Source: Oscillibacter sp. (lineage in GTDB: Bacteria; Bacillota; Clostridia; Oscillospirales; Oscillospiraceae). Taken from it: DNA of 14,072 nucleotides. This document shows positions 1-5,286 of this stretch, one piece after another (position 1 is the first letter of the stretch; every line of letters begins with the position of its first letter). The translations under genes and the position numbers were made by a program. A model generated the notes under the pieces. The model was not told the origin of the DNA. It saw only the letters and a list, made by a program, of their open reading frames with translations, and searched no databases. The stretch is taken from assembly GCA_017447005.1 (NCBI GenBank), contig JAFSOM010000372.1, forward strand, positions 1 through 14,072. The letters are read 5' to 3'.

Positions 1-1371
1 CTGTTCGCGTTCGTGACGCAAATCCGCCGCCTCATCGACGCCGGACGTATGCCCCAAGGCGACAGCGGCGCCCATAACGGCGTAAGGCTCATGAGCATTC
101 ACAAGTCCAAGGGACTGGAATTTCCCGTCGTGATTCTCGCCGACCTCGACCACGCCTTTTCGCGTCAGGACTTCGACGCGCCCGTACTCGTACACCCGGA
201 ATTAGGTCTCGGCCCGCGCTATGTCGACCTGCGCCGCCGTATCCGTTACCCCACGCTCGCCCGCCTCGCCGTGGAGGAACGCTTACGCCGGGAGAATCTC
301 GCGGAGGAACAGCGGATTCTCTACGTCGCCATGACGCGTCCGAAAGAAAAACTGATTATGGTTGACACGGTCTACAACGCGCCGAAAAAGTTACGGGAAC
401 TCGCGTCTATGACAAGCGTCCCGGTACGGCCCGAGAGCGTCGCGGAGGGCAAATCCTTCGGCGACTGGCTCCTGTTGCCTCTGCTGACGCGTCCGGAGGC
501 TTCCGCGTTCCGCGCCGCCGCCGGGACGGAGATTGACAGCCTCTGGAACGGCGCCGACTTGTCATGGGATACCTTCACGCACGACGCGGAGGACTTCCGC
601 GAACTTCCCGCCGTATCGGAGACTGCCCATGAGACCGCGCAAGCGTTACCGTTTACGCCGTCGCTCTTGTCGTGGACGTACCCGCATAGCGCGGAAACCG
701 CGCTTCCGGCGAAACTCACCGCCACGCAGTTGAAAGGGCGTCCCGTTGACGAGGAAATCGCCGAAAACGCCGGGCATATTCCCGCCTTGCGTCCCGATGA
801 AACCGCCGCGCATATTCCGGCCTTGCGTCCGCTCTCCCAACCGAAATTCCGCTGGGAGGCCCACGGCCTGACCCCCGCCGAACGCGGTACGGCGTCGCAT
901 TTGTTACTGCAACATCTGGACTTCTCCGGCCCGGACGCCGCCGCGCAAGCGTCAAAGTTAGTCGAAAAGCGTCTGCTCACGCCCGAACAGGCCGACGCTA
1001 TCCCCTATCGCGCCATTGACCGCTTTTTGTCCTCGCCGCTCGCCGACGACATCCGTCACGGGCGCAATATCCGGCGCGAATACCGCTTCACGCTCCTGAT
1101 GGACGCGTCGGAATACGATTCCCGCGCTCACGCGGGCGATTCCCTCTTACTGCAAGGCGTCGTGGACTGCTGTTTCGAGACCGACGCCGGAATCACCGTC
1201 GTGGACTTCAAAACCGACCGTATCCGCGACGCGCAAGCCTTGGCGCAACGCGCTGAGGCGTACCGTCCGCAACTGCAAGCCTATAGCGACGCCCTACGCC
1301 GCGTGCTGGAACTTCCCGTCACGCGCCGCGTACTGTACTTTCTCGACGCCGGCGCCGCCGTGGAGGTCTGA
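1..1371 (+). CDS. addA: AddA, ATP-dependent helicase/nuclease subunit A (3' part; 5' end outside window)
   Basis: Open from base 1 in frame, so the gene begins upstream; 456 residues remain of a protein normally near 1,200. AddA with AddB forms the Bacillota RecBCD equivalent that processes double-strand breaks for recombination. Numbering from base 1, the UvrD/Rep-type motif around HKSKGLEF (34-41) and the motif VI segment LYVAMTR (107-113) end the helicase core. A poorly conserved linker follows. The RecB-family nuclease domain then shows GTASH (H300), QGVVD (D389), VDFKTD (D402, K404) and YRPQLQAY (Q424, Y428), which fits the H / D / DxK / QxxxY catalytic pattern, so the nuclease appears active. 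The linker holds a 12-residue in-frame repeat (774-830). The gene ends with TGA, and no strong terminator is seen immediately after it; hairpins of the following repeat element may serve. Family assignment is firm; the missing N-terminus cannot be judged. Confidence 0.93.
   Translation: MFAFVTQIRRLIDAGRMPQGDSGAHNGVRLMSIHKSKGLEFPVVILADLDHAFSRQDFDAPVLVHPELGLGPRYVDLRRRIRYPTLARLAVEERLRRENLAEEQRILYVAMTRPKEKLIMVDTVYNAPKKLRELASMTSVPVRPESVAEGKSFGDWLLLPLLTRPEASAFRAAAGTEIDSLWNGADLSWDTFTHDAEDFRELPAVSETAHETAQALPFTPSLLSWTYPHSAETALPAKLTATQLKGRPVDEEIAENAGHIPALRPDETAAHIPALRPLSQPKFRWEAHGLTPAERGTASHLLLQHLDFSGPDAAAQASKLVEKRLLTPEQADAIPYRAIDRFLSSPLADDIRHGRNIRREYRFTLLMDASEYDSRAHAGDSLLLQGVVDCCFETDAGITVVDFKTDRIRDAQALAQRAEAYRPQLQAYSDALRRVLELPVTRRVLYFLDAGAAVEV
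774..830 (+). repeat. In-frame 36-base tandem repeat within addA linker
   Basis: Bases 774-794 and 810-830 match at 20 of 21 positions with a 36-base period. They encode HIPALRP twice, 12 residues apart, in the linker between the helicase and nuclease domains. The repeated core is near-palindromic around GGCATATTCC, so it could be a small palindromic repeat that spread into a tolerant coding linker. That origin is inference. Confidence 0.7.
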
Positions 1372-1411
1372 CGCGTAACGTCTCCGTTTTTCCCCTCGTC
1401 CGTCACAGCGC

Positions 1412-1645
1412 GGCATAGGCGTTAAGTCGGCTAAAACTTGCCCTCATCCGTCACTGCGTGACACCTTCCCCCTTTGGGGGAAAGGGTAGACTTGATAGCG
1501 CAATCTTCACAGCAACGCGGAATCATTGCGAAAACTCCGCACGGATTCAAAGATTACGCTATGGTTTTGCCCTTCCCCCGGAACGGGGGAAGGTGGCGCG
1601 CAGCGCCGGATGAGGGCAAGTTTGATTTAGCTTAACGCCTACGCC
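1412..1645. repeat. Palindromic MITE/REP-like element with long terminal inverted repeats
   Basis: The two ends are inverted copies. Bases 1412-1450 pair with 1607-1645 with few mismatches (GGC-TAGGCGTTAAG, then a variable stretch, then CTTGCCCTCATCCG). The similarity continues inward: GATAGCGCAATCTT (1494-1507) mirrors the inverse of 1549-1562. Nested hairpins are visible: TTCCCCC-TTT-GGGGGAA at 1466-1482, a perfect 10-bp stem with a GAA loop at 1571-1593, and GGCGC-GCA-GCGCC at 1595-1607. No transposase or ORF lies inside, so it would be non-autonomous or a REP-like repeat. The CCTCATCCG...CCTTCCCC core resembles intergenic repeats I associate with gut clostridia, but copy number elsewhere cannot be seen here. 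Confidence 0.75.
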
Positions 1646-1686
1646 CGGAACGGGGGAAGGTGGCGCGCAGCGCCGGATGAGGGCAA
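1644..1686. repeat. Extra direct copy of the element's right end (43 bases, identical to 1577-1619)
   Basis: Bases 1644-1686 repeat 1577-1619 without a mismatch. The copy includes the GGCGC-GCA-GCGCC hairpin and the GGATGAGGGCAA end, but lacks the C-rich left arm of the 10-bp stem. It directly abuts the outer end of the palindromic element, which suggests nested insertion, partial duplication or recombination between elements. Confidence 0.85.
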
Positions 1687-1749
1687 AAACCGTAACTTGC
1701 CAACGATACCTACACGCGATTTTCTCCTGTACAAATCTGCGCTAAAGCA

Positions 1750-1778
1750 TTGACAAAAATTTTCTCATGCGGTATATT
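1750..1778 (+). promoter_or_regulatory. Sigma-A-type promoter of the lipoprotein gene
   Basis: The -35 TTGACA (1750-1755) is a perfect consensus match. A 17-base spacer separates it from TATATT (1773-1778), 5 of 6 to TATAAT. The expected start is near 1785, giving a leader of about 60 bases before AGGAGG (1835-1840) and the ATG at 1849. It is the best promoter match in the window, and is embedded in locally AT-rich DNA. Confidence 0.8.
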
Positions 1779-1848
1779 TTTCATGTCAAAAAGCCGCCTT
1801 GATTGTCATAAACTGGCAATTCCGGCGACATAAAAGGAGGTTTTACCC

Positions 1849-2850
1849 ATGAGGAAACGTTTGCTTGCCGGACTGCTTTCCGTCCTGACGCTTCTCGCGC
1901 TCTGCGCCTGTTCCGGTCAGAGTAACGCCCCCGCCGCCGACGCGTCCACCCCCGTCGACAACGCCGACGCCACGGAGAGCGCCGACAGTAACGCCCCCGC
2001 CGAATCCGCGCCCGAAACCGCGGACGCCGATACCGCCGATTCCGAAACCGCGTGGCCCCTGACTGTACAGGACATGATTGACGCCAACGCCGTCGGCAAA
2101 CTCGCGCAAACCTACGGCAGTATGCGCGCCGACTACGTCCGCCCCGAAGCGCAGGAATACGCCCTCGCCACGCAGTACGCCGACGCCGAAATCGCCTATC
2201 TTGACTTCGGCGCGGAGCAGGATTTGCTCTTCCTCGACGGCTCCAGCGGCTATTTCCACAGCGGCGAACAGTACGTTGCGATTCTGGAGTTTGACACGAG
2301 TTACTCCGCCTATAACTATTTCACGCTTGACCCCGACCTGACCGCGCAGGAGGAGATTATCAGCGTGGAGACCGACGGCGACGCCATTACCATGACCACG
2401 CGTCTTTCCCCGGACGTGTTCCGCCCCTATTACGACGACGACAACTTCCCTTATAACGATGTCGACTGTTTTGAGGAAGTCTATACGCTCAACGCGTCGG
2501 ACTACGCCATGCTCGGCAATGTCTCTTACATCGTCCGCGCCGACGGAACGCGTGAGGAACAGGATACCATGACGGTGACTTACGGCGCGGAACGCCCGGA
2601 GGGAATCGCGGAACTGATGGCGCGGAAAAACGCCGAAGACCCCCGCGTCGGTACGATTATTCTTGACCCCGGAACGCCCGAAGAGCGTACCGTATCCGCG
2701 ACGGCCCGCAAGGGCGACCCTATCCAGTATTCTCTGCCGGATGGCTACGTCCTCTACGCCGACCCGGACGGCGCGGAGCCGATAGACGAAACCGGCGAGG
2801 CCGATTACAACGCCGACTTTACCTTGTACGCAATCAAGGAAGCCGAATAA
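1849..2850 (+). CDS. Secreted lipoprotein of unknown function with C-terminal Listeria/Bacteroides-type repeat segment
   Basis: 333 residues. The N-terminus is a lipoprotein signal: basic MRKR, a hydrophobic run, then LCAC with the predicted lipidated Cys21, so it should be anchored on the outer face of the membrane. Residues about 24-67 are an Ala/Asp/Ser/Glu/Pro-rich low-complexity linker, typical of surface lipoproteins spanning the wall. The middle (about 70-265) is acidic and rich in aromatic residues and strand-forming stretches; I do not recognise its family. The last 65 residues (ILDPGTPEERTV ... GYVLYADPDG ... DFTLYAIKEAE) resemble a single degenerate InlB B-repeat/Listeria-Bacteroides repeat, a domain used in surface binding. 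The start is fixed by AGGAGG 8 bases upstream. It has its own promoter and terminator, so it is probably monocistronic. No function is assigned. Confidence 0.85.
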   Translation: MRKRLLAGLLSVLTLLALCACSGQSNAPAADASTPVDNADATESADSNAPAESAPETADADTADSETAWPLTVQDMIDANAVGKLAQTYGSMRADYVRPEAQEYALATQYADAEIAYLDFGAEQDLLFLDGSSGYFHSGEQYVAILEFDTSYSAYNYFTLDPDLTAQEEIISVETDGDAITMTTRLSPDVFRPYYDDDNFPYNDVDCFEEVYTLNASDYAMLGNVSYIVRADGTREEQDTMTVTYGAERPEGIAELMARKNAEDPRVGTIILDPGTPEERTVSATARKGDPIQYSLPDGYVLYADPDGAEPIDETGEADYNADFTLYAIKEAE

Positions 2851-2882
2851 AGTTTCCGATTCTTTCGCGCACGGAACGGAAC

Positions 2883-2921
2883 AACGGGGAGCCTCCATAA
2901 GCGAGGTTCCCCGTTCGTTTT
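2883..2921 (+). terminator. Intrinsic terminator after the lipoprotein gene
   Basis: A 13-bp stem is formed by AACGGGGAGCCTC (2883-2895) and GAGGTTCCCCGTT (2903-2915) with one G-T pair and a 7-base loop, followed by CGTTTT. On the minus strand the same stem is followed by GTTCCGTTCC, a poor T-run, so it may only partly terminate darTG transcripts arriving from the other side. Confidence 0.85.
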
Positions 2922-2955
2922 GGCGCGGAATTTCTGAAAACATGCGACAGATAGC

Positions 2956-3996
2956 TTAAAGGTTTGGATTCGTCACAAATCCTGTCATATCCCGCTCAAT
3001 CAGCCCATCATGATACAGTCGTTCAATAAAACTGGAAATTTCCTCATCATCGAATTTCGCCGCTTTCTCCGGGGACCAGCGCAAAAACTCCGCGCTCAAC
3101 GCTTCCCGCGTAATTCCCGGATGAAGCGCTATCAGAAAATGCGCGGTAGCAAGGCCTTCCAGTTCGTGAAAGGTTCTCACGGAATTGACATATTGACAAG
3201 CGGCCTCTATCGCGGGGGAGAGTTCCGCCATTTTACGGTTTACGCTCTCGCTGACAATCTTCCGGTACAGAATGATTTCCGCCTCTTCCGTGGAATCCAC
3301 ATTATGAAATTCCTTAAACTCCTTGATGTCGCCGCTGATTACGTCGATAGGGTGGCAGTAAGGGCCGAGTTTGTACTTCTCAAATTTGAAATAGGGCTTG
3401 CCGAGAAAGACGTTGACAAAATAGCAACCCTTTTGCAAGCGTAACTTTCCGGCTGGCTTGCCGCCCCGTCCGCGTAACTTTCGCTCCACTTCCATCAGAA
3501 CAAGGGCCGACGCGCTCAGACGCGGCTCCTGAATCGGCTTGCCTCGGGACGCCGCCGACGGCTCATAAATCAGAATCCGGACAAATTGCGCCACGGGTTG
3601 CAGTCTTATTTCGATAAGTTCCCGGACTTGCGCCCAGACTAACCCGCCGTTTCCGGCCCCTAACGGCGGAATGGCAATGCTTTCAATTCGCAGTTCCCGC
3701 ATTAAACGAACCAATTCTGACAGGCCGTCGTCAATGTAGGACATTTTTGAATCGTTCCGCCATTTATCCTTCGTGGGGAAATTGACAATCAGTCGTCCGT
3801 TTTCAGGCACACAAAGCAGTTTTCCGGGGCGTAACGCTCCCGTCTTGCAGGCCGTGCGGTACCGCTCAAAATTGTACGGGTAACGCTGTTTGAATTGGTA
3901 GGCGATTCCTTTGCCCATGTAGCCTTCGCAGTTGACCGTATTGACCAGCGCTTGCGCGTCGGATTGAAACAAATCTCCGGTTGTGTAGTTCATCAT
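2956..3996 (-). CDS. darG: DarG, macrodomain antitoxin of a DarTG system
   Basis: 346 residues from the ATG at 3996. The N-terminal half (about 1-145) is a macrodomain of the DarG type, which removes ADP-ribose that DarT places on DNA. It shows GDLFQSDAQALVNTVNC (N22), GYMGKGIAYQFKQRYP, NFPTKDKW (K76, the likely counterpart of the catalytic lysine) and PPLGAGNGGLVW. Residues about 165-346 match the DarG C-terminal region (LQKGCYFVN ... KYKLGPYCHPIDVISGD), which in characterised systems binds and neutralises DarT directly; its helical pattern and GPY segment recall DUF4065/Panacea-like antitoxin domains, though that link is inference. The frame stays open to an ATT at 4017, but AAGGAGG 9 bases before 3996 fixes the start there; a second ATG follows immediately. 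It lies 33 bases after darT, in the same transcript. Base composition looks lower in GC than the flanks, consistent with acquisition. Confidence 0.9.
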   Translation of the reverse strand: MMNYTTGDLFQSDAQALVNTVNCEGYMGKGIAYQFKQRYPYNFERYRTACKTGALRPGKLLCVPENGRLIVNFPTKDKWRNDSKMSYIDDGLSELVRLMRELRIESIAIPPLGAGNGGLVWAQVRELIEIRLQPVAQFVRILIYEPSAASRGKPIQEPRLSASALVLMEVERKLRGRGGKPAGKLRLQKGCYFVNVFLGKPYFKFEKYKLGPYCHPIDVISGDIKEFKEFHNVDSTEEAEIILYRKIVSESVNRKMAELSPAIEAACQYVNSVRTFHELEGLATAHFLIALHPGITREALSAEFLRWSPEKAAKFDDEEISSFIERLYHDGLIERDMTGFVTNPNL

Positions 3997-4005
3997 GGGG
4001 TTTCG

Positions 4006-4012
4006 CCTCCTT
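4006..4012 (-). promoter_or_regulatory. Ribosome binding site that fixes the darG start
   Basis: On the minus strand, AAGGAGG lies 9 bases before the double ATG at 3996/3993. It therefore excludes the longer reading frame that starts with non-standard codons at 4017, whose extra residues are encoded by the binding site itself. Confidence 0.85.
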
Positions 4013-4029
4013 CCCAATCTTAGCCGCGC

Positions 4030-4638
4030 TTAAGGAAACATATACGGAGCGACTTGGATGTAGCGTTCGGGATAGTGTTTAACACGCCAAGAATTTGGAT
4101 ATTTCAGGAGTTCTTCTTTCGCTTCGTCAGTATAGACGTAAATGCAAGCGAAATCTTCAGGCGCTACTCCGTCAGGAATCAGGCATTCCGCCATACACTT
4201 TTGTTTGGTGTCATTATTGTAATAATCGCGGGATTCCAAAGCGAACCAGTCTATCGCGTCATATCCCTCATTATAAGGCAGACATTGCGCGGAAGGGTGT
4301 AAGGGATGCGCCGTTACAATGTAAGAAGAGCTTAGGCTTTGCGCCCATTCTCGCGTAATTGCGATGATTACCATATTCTCGGAGCCATATTGACGACATA
4401 CGCGTCCGTCAAAGGGGTTTTTGACGAAGAAGTGAAACGGGACGTATTCGGAAAGAGGACGGGGAGACCAGAAATTTTCGCGTTCTGCGAGAATCTCATG
4501 GTCAGCAATATCCATGGAAAGCAGTCTGCGTTCTTCCGCCTGTTTCCGCGACAGCAAAGCGTGTTCGAGAATCGACGGCATATTCTCTAAGCGGGTCATG
4601 TGGTAGAGCAGTTTTCCCTCTTTGGGCGGCGTGGGCAT
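4030..4638 (-). CDS. darT: DarT, DNA ADP-ribosyltransferase toxin
   Basis: 202 residues, the normal DarT (DUF4433) length, apparently intact. DarT uses NAD+ to ADP-ribosylate bases in single-stranded DNA, blocking replication; DarTG pairs are known to defend against phage. Family marks are LLYHMTRLENMPSIL near the N-terminus (NAD+ binding), R53 just before PLSEYVPFHFF (62-71), a hallmark segment, and MAECLIP with E151, which sits where the catalytic glutamate of characterised DarT proteins is found. Whether it modifies thymidine (DarT2-like) or guanosine (DarT1-like) cannot be told by eye. AGGAGGA (4646-4652 on the + strand numbering) precedes the ATG by 7 bases, and a promoter lies at 4673-4701. 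It is the first gene of a two-gene unit with darG. GC looks low: sampled 60-base lines in this gene count about 42-43 %, against roughly 58-63 % in the ATPase genes. Confidence 0.9.
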   Translation of the reverse strand: MPTPPKEGKLLYHMTRLENMPSILEHALLSRKQAEERRLLSMDIADHEILAERENFWSPRPLSEYVPFHFFVKNPFDGRVCRQYGSENMVIIAITREWAQSLSSSYIVTAHPLHPSAQCLPYNEGYDAIDWFALESRDYYNNDTKQKCMAECLIPDGVAPEDFACIYVYTDEAKEELLKYPNSWRVKHYPERYIQVAPYMFP

Positions 4639-4672
4639 AGTATCTTCCTCCTGTGAAAAATTTTACGCCTAT

Positions 4673-4701
4673 AATATACCATAAACGCGTAAAAATTGCA
4701 A
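4673..4701 (-). promoter_or_regulatory. Promoter of darT-darG
   Basis: Read on the minus strand: TTGCAA (4701-4696, 4 of 6 to consensus), a 17-base spacer, TATATT (4678-4673, 5 of 6). Transcription would begin near 4666, about 28 bases before the darT ATG, leaving a short leader with AGGAGGA. Confidence 0.65.
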
Positions 4702-4720
4702 GGCCTATCTCATTGCGAAC

Positions 4721-4756
4721 CGCTGAAACGTTGAAAACGGAAGCGTTGAAACGTTG
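4721..4756. repeat. Direct repeats upstream of the darT promoter
   Basis: CGCTGAAACGTTG (4721-4733) and CGTTGAAACGTTG (4744-4756) match at 12 of 13 bases with a 23-base period, and a partial third GAAACGT follows at 4759-4765. Each contains the palindrome AACGTT. They lie 20 bases upstream of the darT -35 and about 70 bases upstream of the operon -35, so they are a plausible operator for a regulator of either transcript. Binding is not shown. Confidence 0.5.
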
Positions 4757-4826
4757 TGGAAACGTCGGAAAAAGTCGGGGGAAATTGTGCAAACGGACGA
4801 AAATATCCGTACTAACCGGAAACCGC

Positions 4827-4855
4827 TTGCGCCTGACAAGGTTTTCCCCTATAAT
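4827..4855 (+). promoter_or_regulatory. Promoter of the V-ATPase (ntp) operon
   Basis: A perfect -10 TATAAT (4850-4855) is preceded by a 17-base spacer and a weak -35 TTGCGC (4827-4832, 3 of 6). The expected start is near 4862, which places the long hairpin at 4868-4917 at the very 5' end of the mRNA and gives a leader of about 107 bases. The weak -35 leaves room for an activator. Confidence 0.65.
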
Positions 4856-4867
4856 GAGATAGACTGT

Positions 4868-4917
4868 CCGTTTTGGCGCGTCCGGGATGGAAATTCTTAC
4901 CGGACAGCGCAAAACGG
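4868..4917 (+). ncRNA. 5' leader hairpin of the ntp operon mRNA (structured UTR element)
   Basis: CCGTTTT (4868-4874) pairs with AAAACGG (4911-4917). After a bulged G, GCGC (4876-4879) pairs with GCGC (4907-4910). After a bulged A, GTCCGG (4880-4885) pairs with CCGGAC (4900-4905). Together this is 17 bp with a 14-base loop; T67-G18 and G66-C19 could extend it outward (last two digits of 4867/4918 and 4866/4919). No T-run follows, so it is not a terminator. It starts within about 6 bases of the predicted transcript start. Likely roles are mRNA stabilisation or a protein or ligand binding site; it matches no riboswitch class I recognise. Confidence 0.6.
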
Positions 4918-4934
4918 GCGGCGGAACGTCAAAA

Positions 4935-4951
4935 CCGGAGGAATTATCCGG
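4935..4951 (+). promoter_or_regulatory. Short hairpin just upstream of the ntpF ribosome binding site
   Basis: CCGGA (4935-4939) pairs with TCCGG (4947-4951) around a 7-base loop that begins with part of a GGAGGA sequence. It lies 5 bases before AAGGTGAT (4956-4963). It may act with the larger leader hairpin to tune initiation; the stem is short, so this is tentative. Confidence 0.4.
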
Positions 4952-4968
4952 AGAGAAGGTGATAAAAG

Positions 4969-5286
4969 ATGTCCTTGGAAGCAATCCAAAAAGTGGCCGA
5001 CGCGGAACGGGAAGGACAAAGACGGATTGCGGAAGCCCAAACGGAGGCCCGACAGCTCGTCGCCGACGCCCAGAAGAACGGCGAAGCGCTGATAAAGGAA
5101 GTCCGGGCGGGCGCGGCGGAGGAGCAGAAAAAGCTCATGCGCCGTGCGGAGGAACGCGCCGCGATAAAGGCGAAGGAAATTGACGACAAAGCGCGCGCGG
5201 AGGGCGACACGCTCCGTAAGAATGCCCAAGCGCGCCTTGACGAGGCCGCGGATTACATTGTCAGAAGGGTCGTGGGCGCCGAATGA
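4969..5286 (+). CDS. ntpF: V-type ATPase peripheral-stalk coiled-coil subunit (G/H type)
   Basis: 105 residues, almost entirely one predicted long helix rich in Ala, Glu, Lys and Arg with heptad-like spacing (AEREGQRRIAEAQTEARQLV and onward) and no membrane segment. It ends in DYIVRRVVG, as in bacterial V-type subunit H/G (E. hirae NtpF), which pairs with NtpE to form the peripheral stalks that hold the A3B3 head against rotation. Position supports this: first gene of the operon, directly before ntpI. The start is set by AAGGTGAT 5 bases before the ATG. Its stop overlaps the ntpI start as ATGA, so the two are translationally coupled. The low-complexity sequence makes the family call lean partly on context. 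Confidence 0.85.
   Translation: MSLEAIQKVADAEREGQRRIAEAQTEARQLVADAQKNGEALIKEVRAGAAEEQKKLMRRAEERAAIKAKEIDDKARAEGDTLRKNAQARLDEAADYIVRRVVGAE

Larger units (their letters stand above)
1372..1848. other. Gene-free interval between addA and the lipoprotein gene
   Basis: No credible gene is seen in these 477 bases on either strand. The interval holds a degenerate copy of the repeat motif (about 1391-1410), a palindromic MITE-like element (1412-1645), a second copy of its right end (1644-1686), and the lipoprotein gene's promoter (1750-1778) and ribosome binding site (AGGAGG, 1835-1840). No convincing addA terminator other than the element's own hairpins was found. Confidence 0.75.
4639..4968. other. 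Divergent control region between darT and the V-ATPase operon
   Basis: The 330 bases contain no convincing gene. From left to right they hold the darT binding site, the minus-strand darT promoter (4673-4701), a pair of 13-base direct repeats (4721-4756), the plus-strand operon promoter (4827-4855), a long hairpin at the expected 5' end of the operon mRNA (4868-4917), a short hairpin (4935-4951) and the ntpF ribosome binding site AAGGTGAT (4956-4963). Confidence 0.75.

Noticed and set aside
1366..1395. Intrinsic terminator directly at the addA stop
   Set aside because: Only GACG-CGTAA-CGTC (4 bp) with a bulged outer GGA/TCC can form before the T-run; too weak to call.
1843..2943. Long minus-strand reading frame opposite the lipoprotein gene
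   Set aside because: It is a shadow of the GC-rich plus-strand codons: low-complexity Val/Gly/Arg-rich protein, no ribosome binding site, and it runs through the terminator stem.
3010..3444. Plus-strand reading frame inside darG
   Set aside because: Lies entirely antisense to the darG C-terminal domain, has no ribosome binding site and no recognisable motif.
3997..4017. Seven extra N-terminal residues for DarG
   Set aside because: They would be translated from the ribosome binding site itself and begin with ATT; AAGGAGG points to the ATG at 3996.
4653..4862. Small plus-strand reading frame in the darT-ntpF gap
   Set aside because: Starts with GTG inside the darT leader, has no ribosome binding site and overlaps both promoters; the region reads better as control DNA.
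4887..5183. Possible leader peptide starting at ATG 4887
   Set aside because: The ATG lies in the leader hairpin loop without a ribosome binding site, and the frame runs far into ntpF out of frame with no leader-like codon runs.
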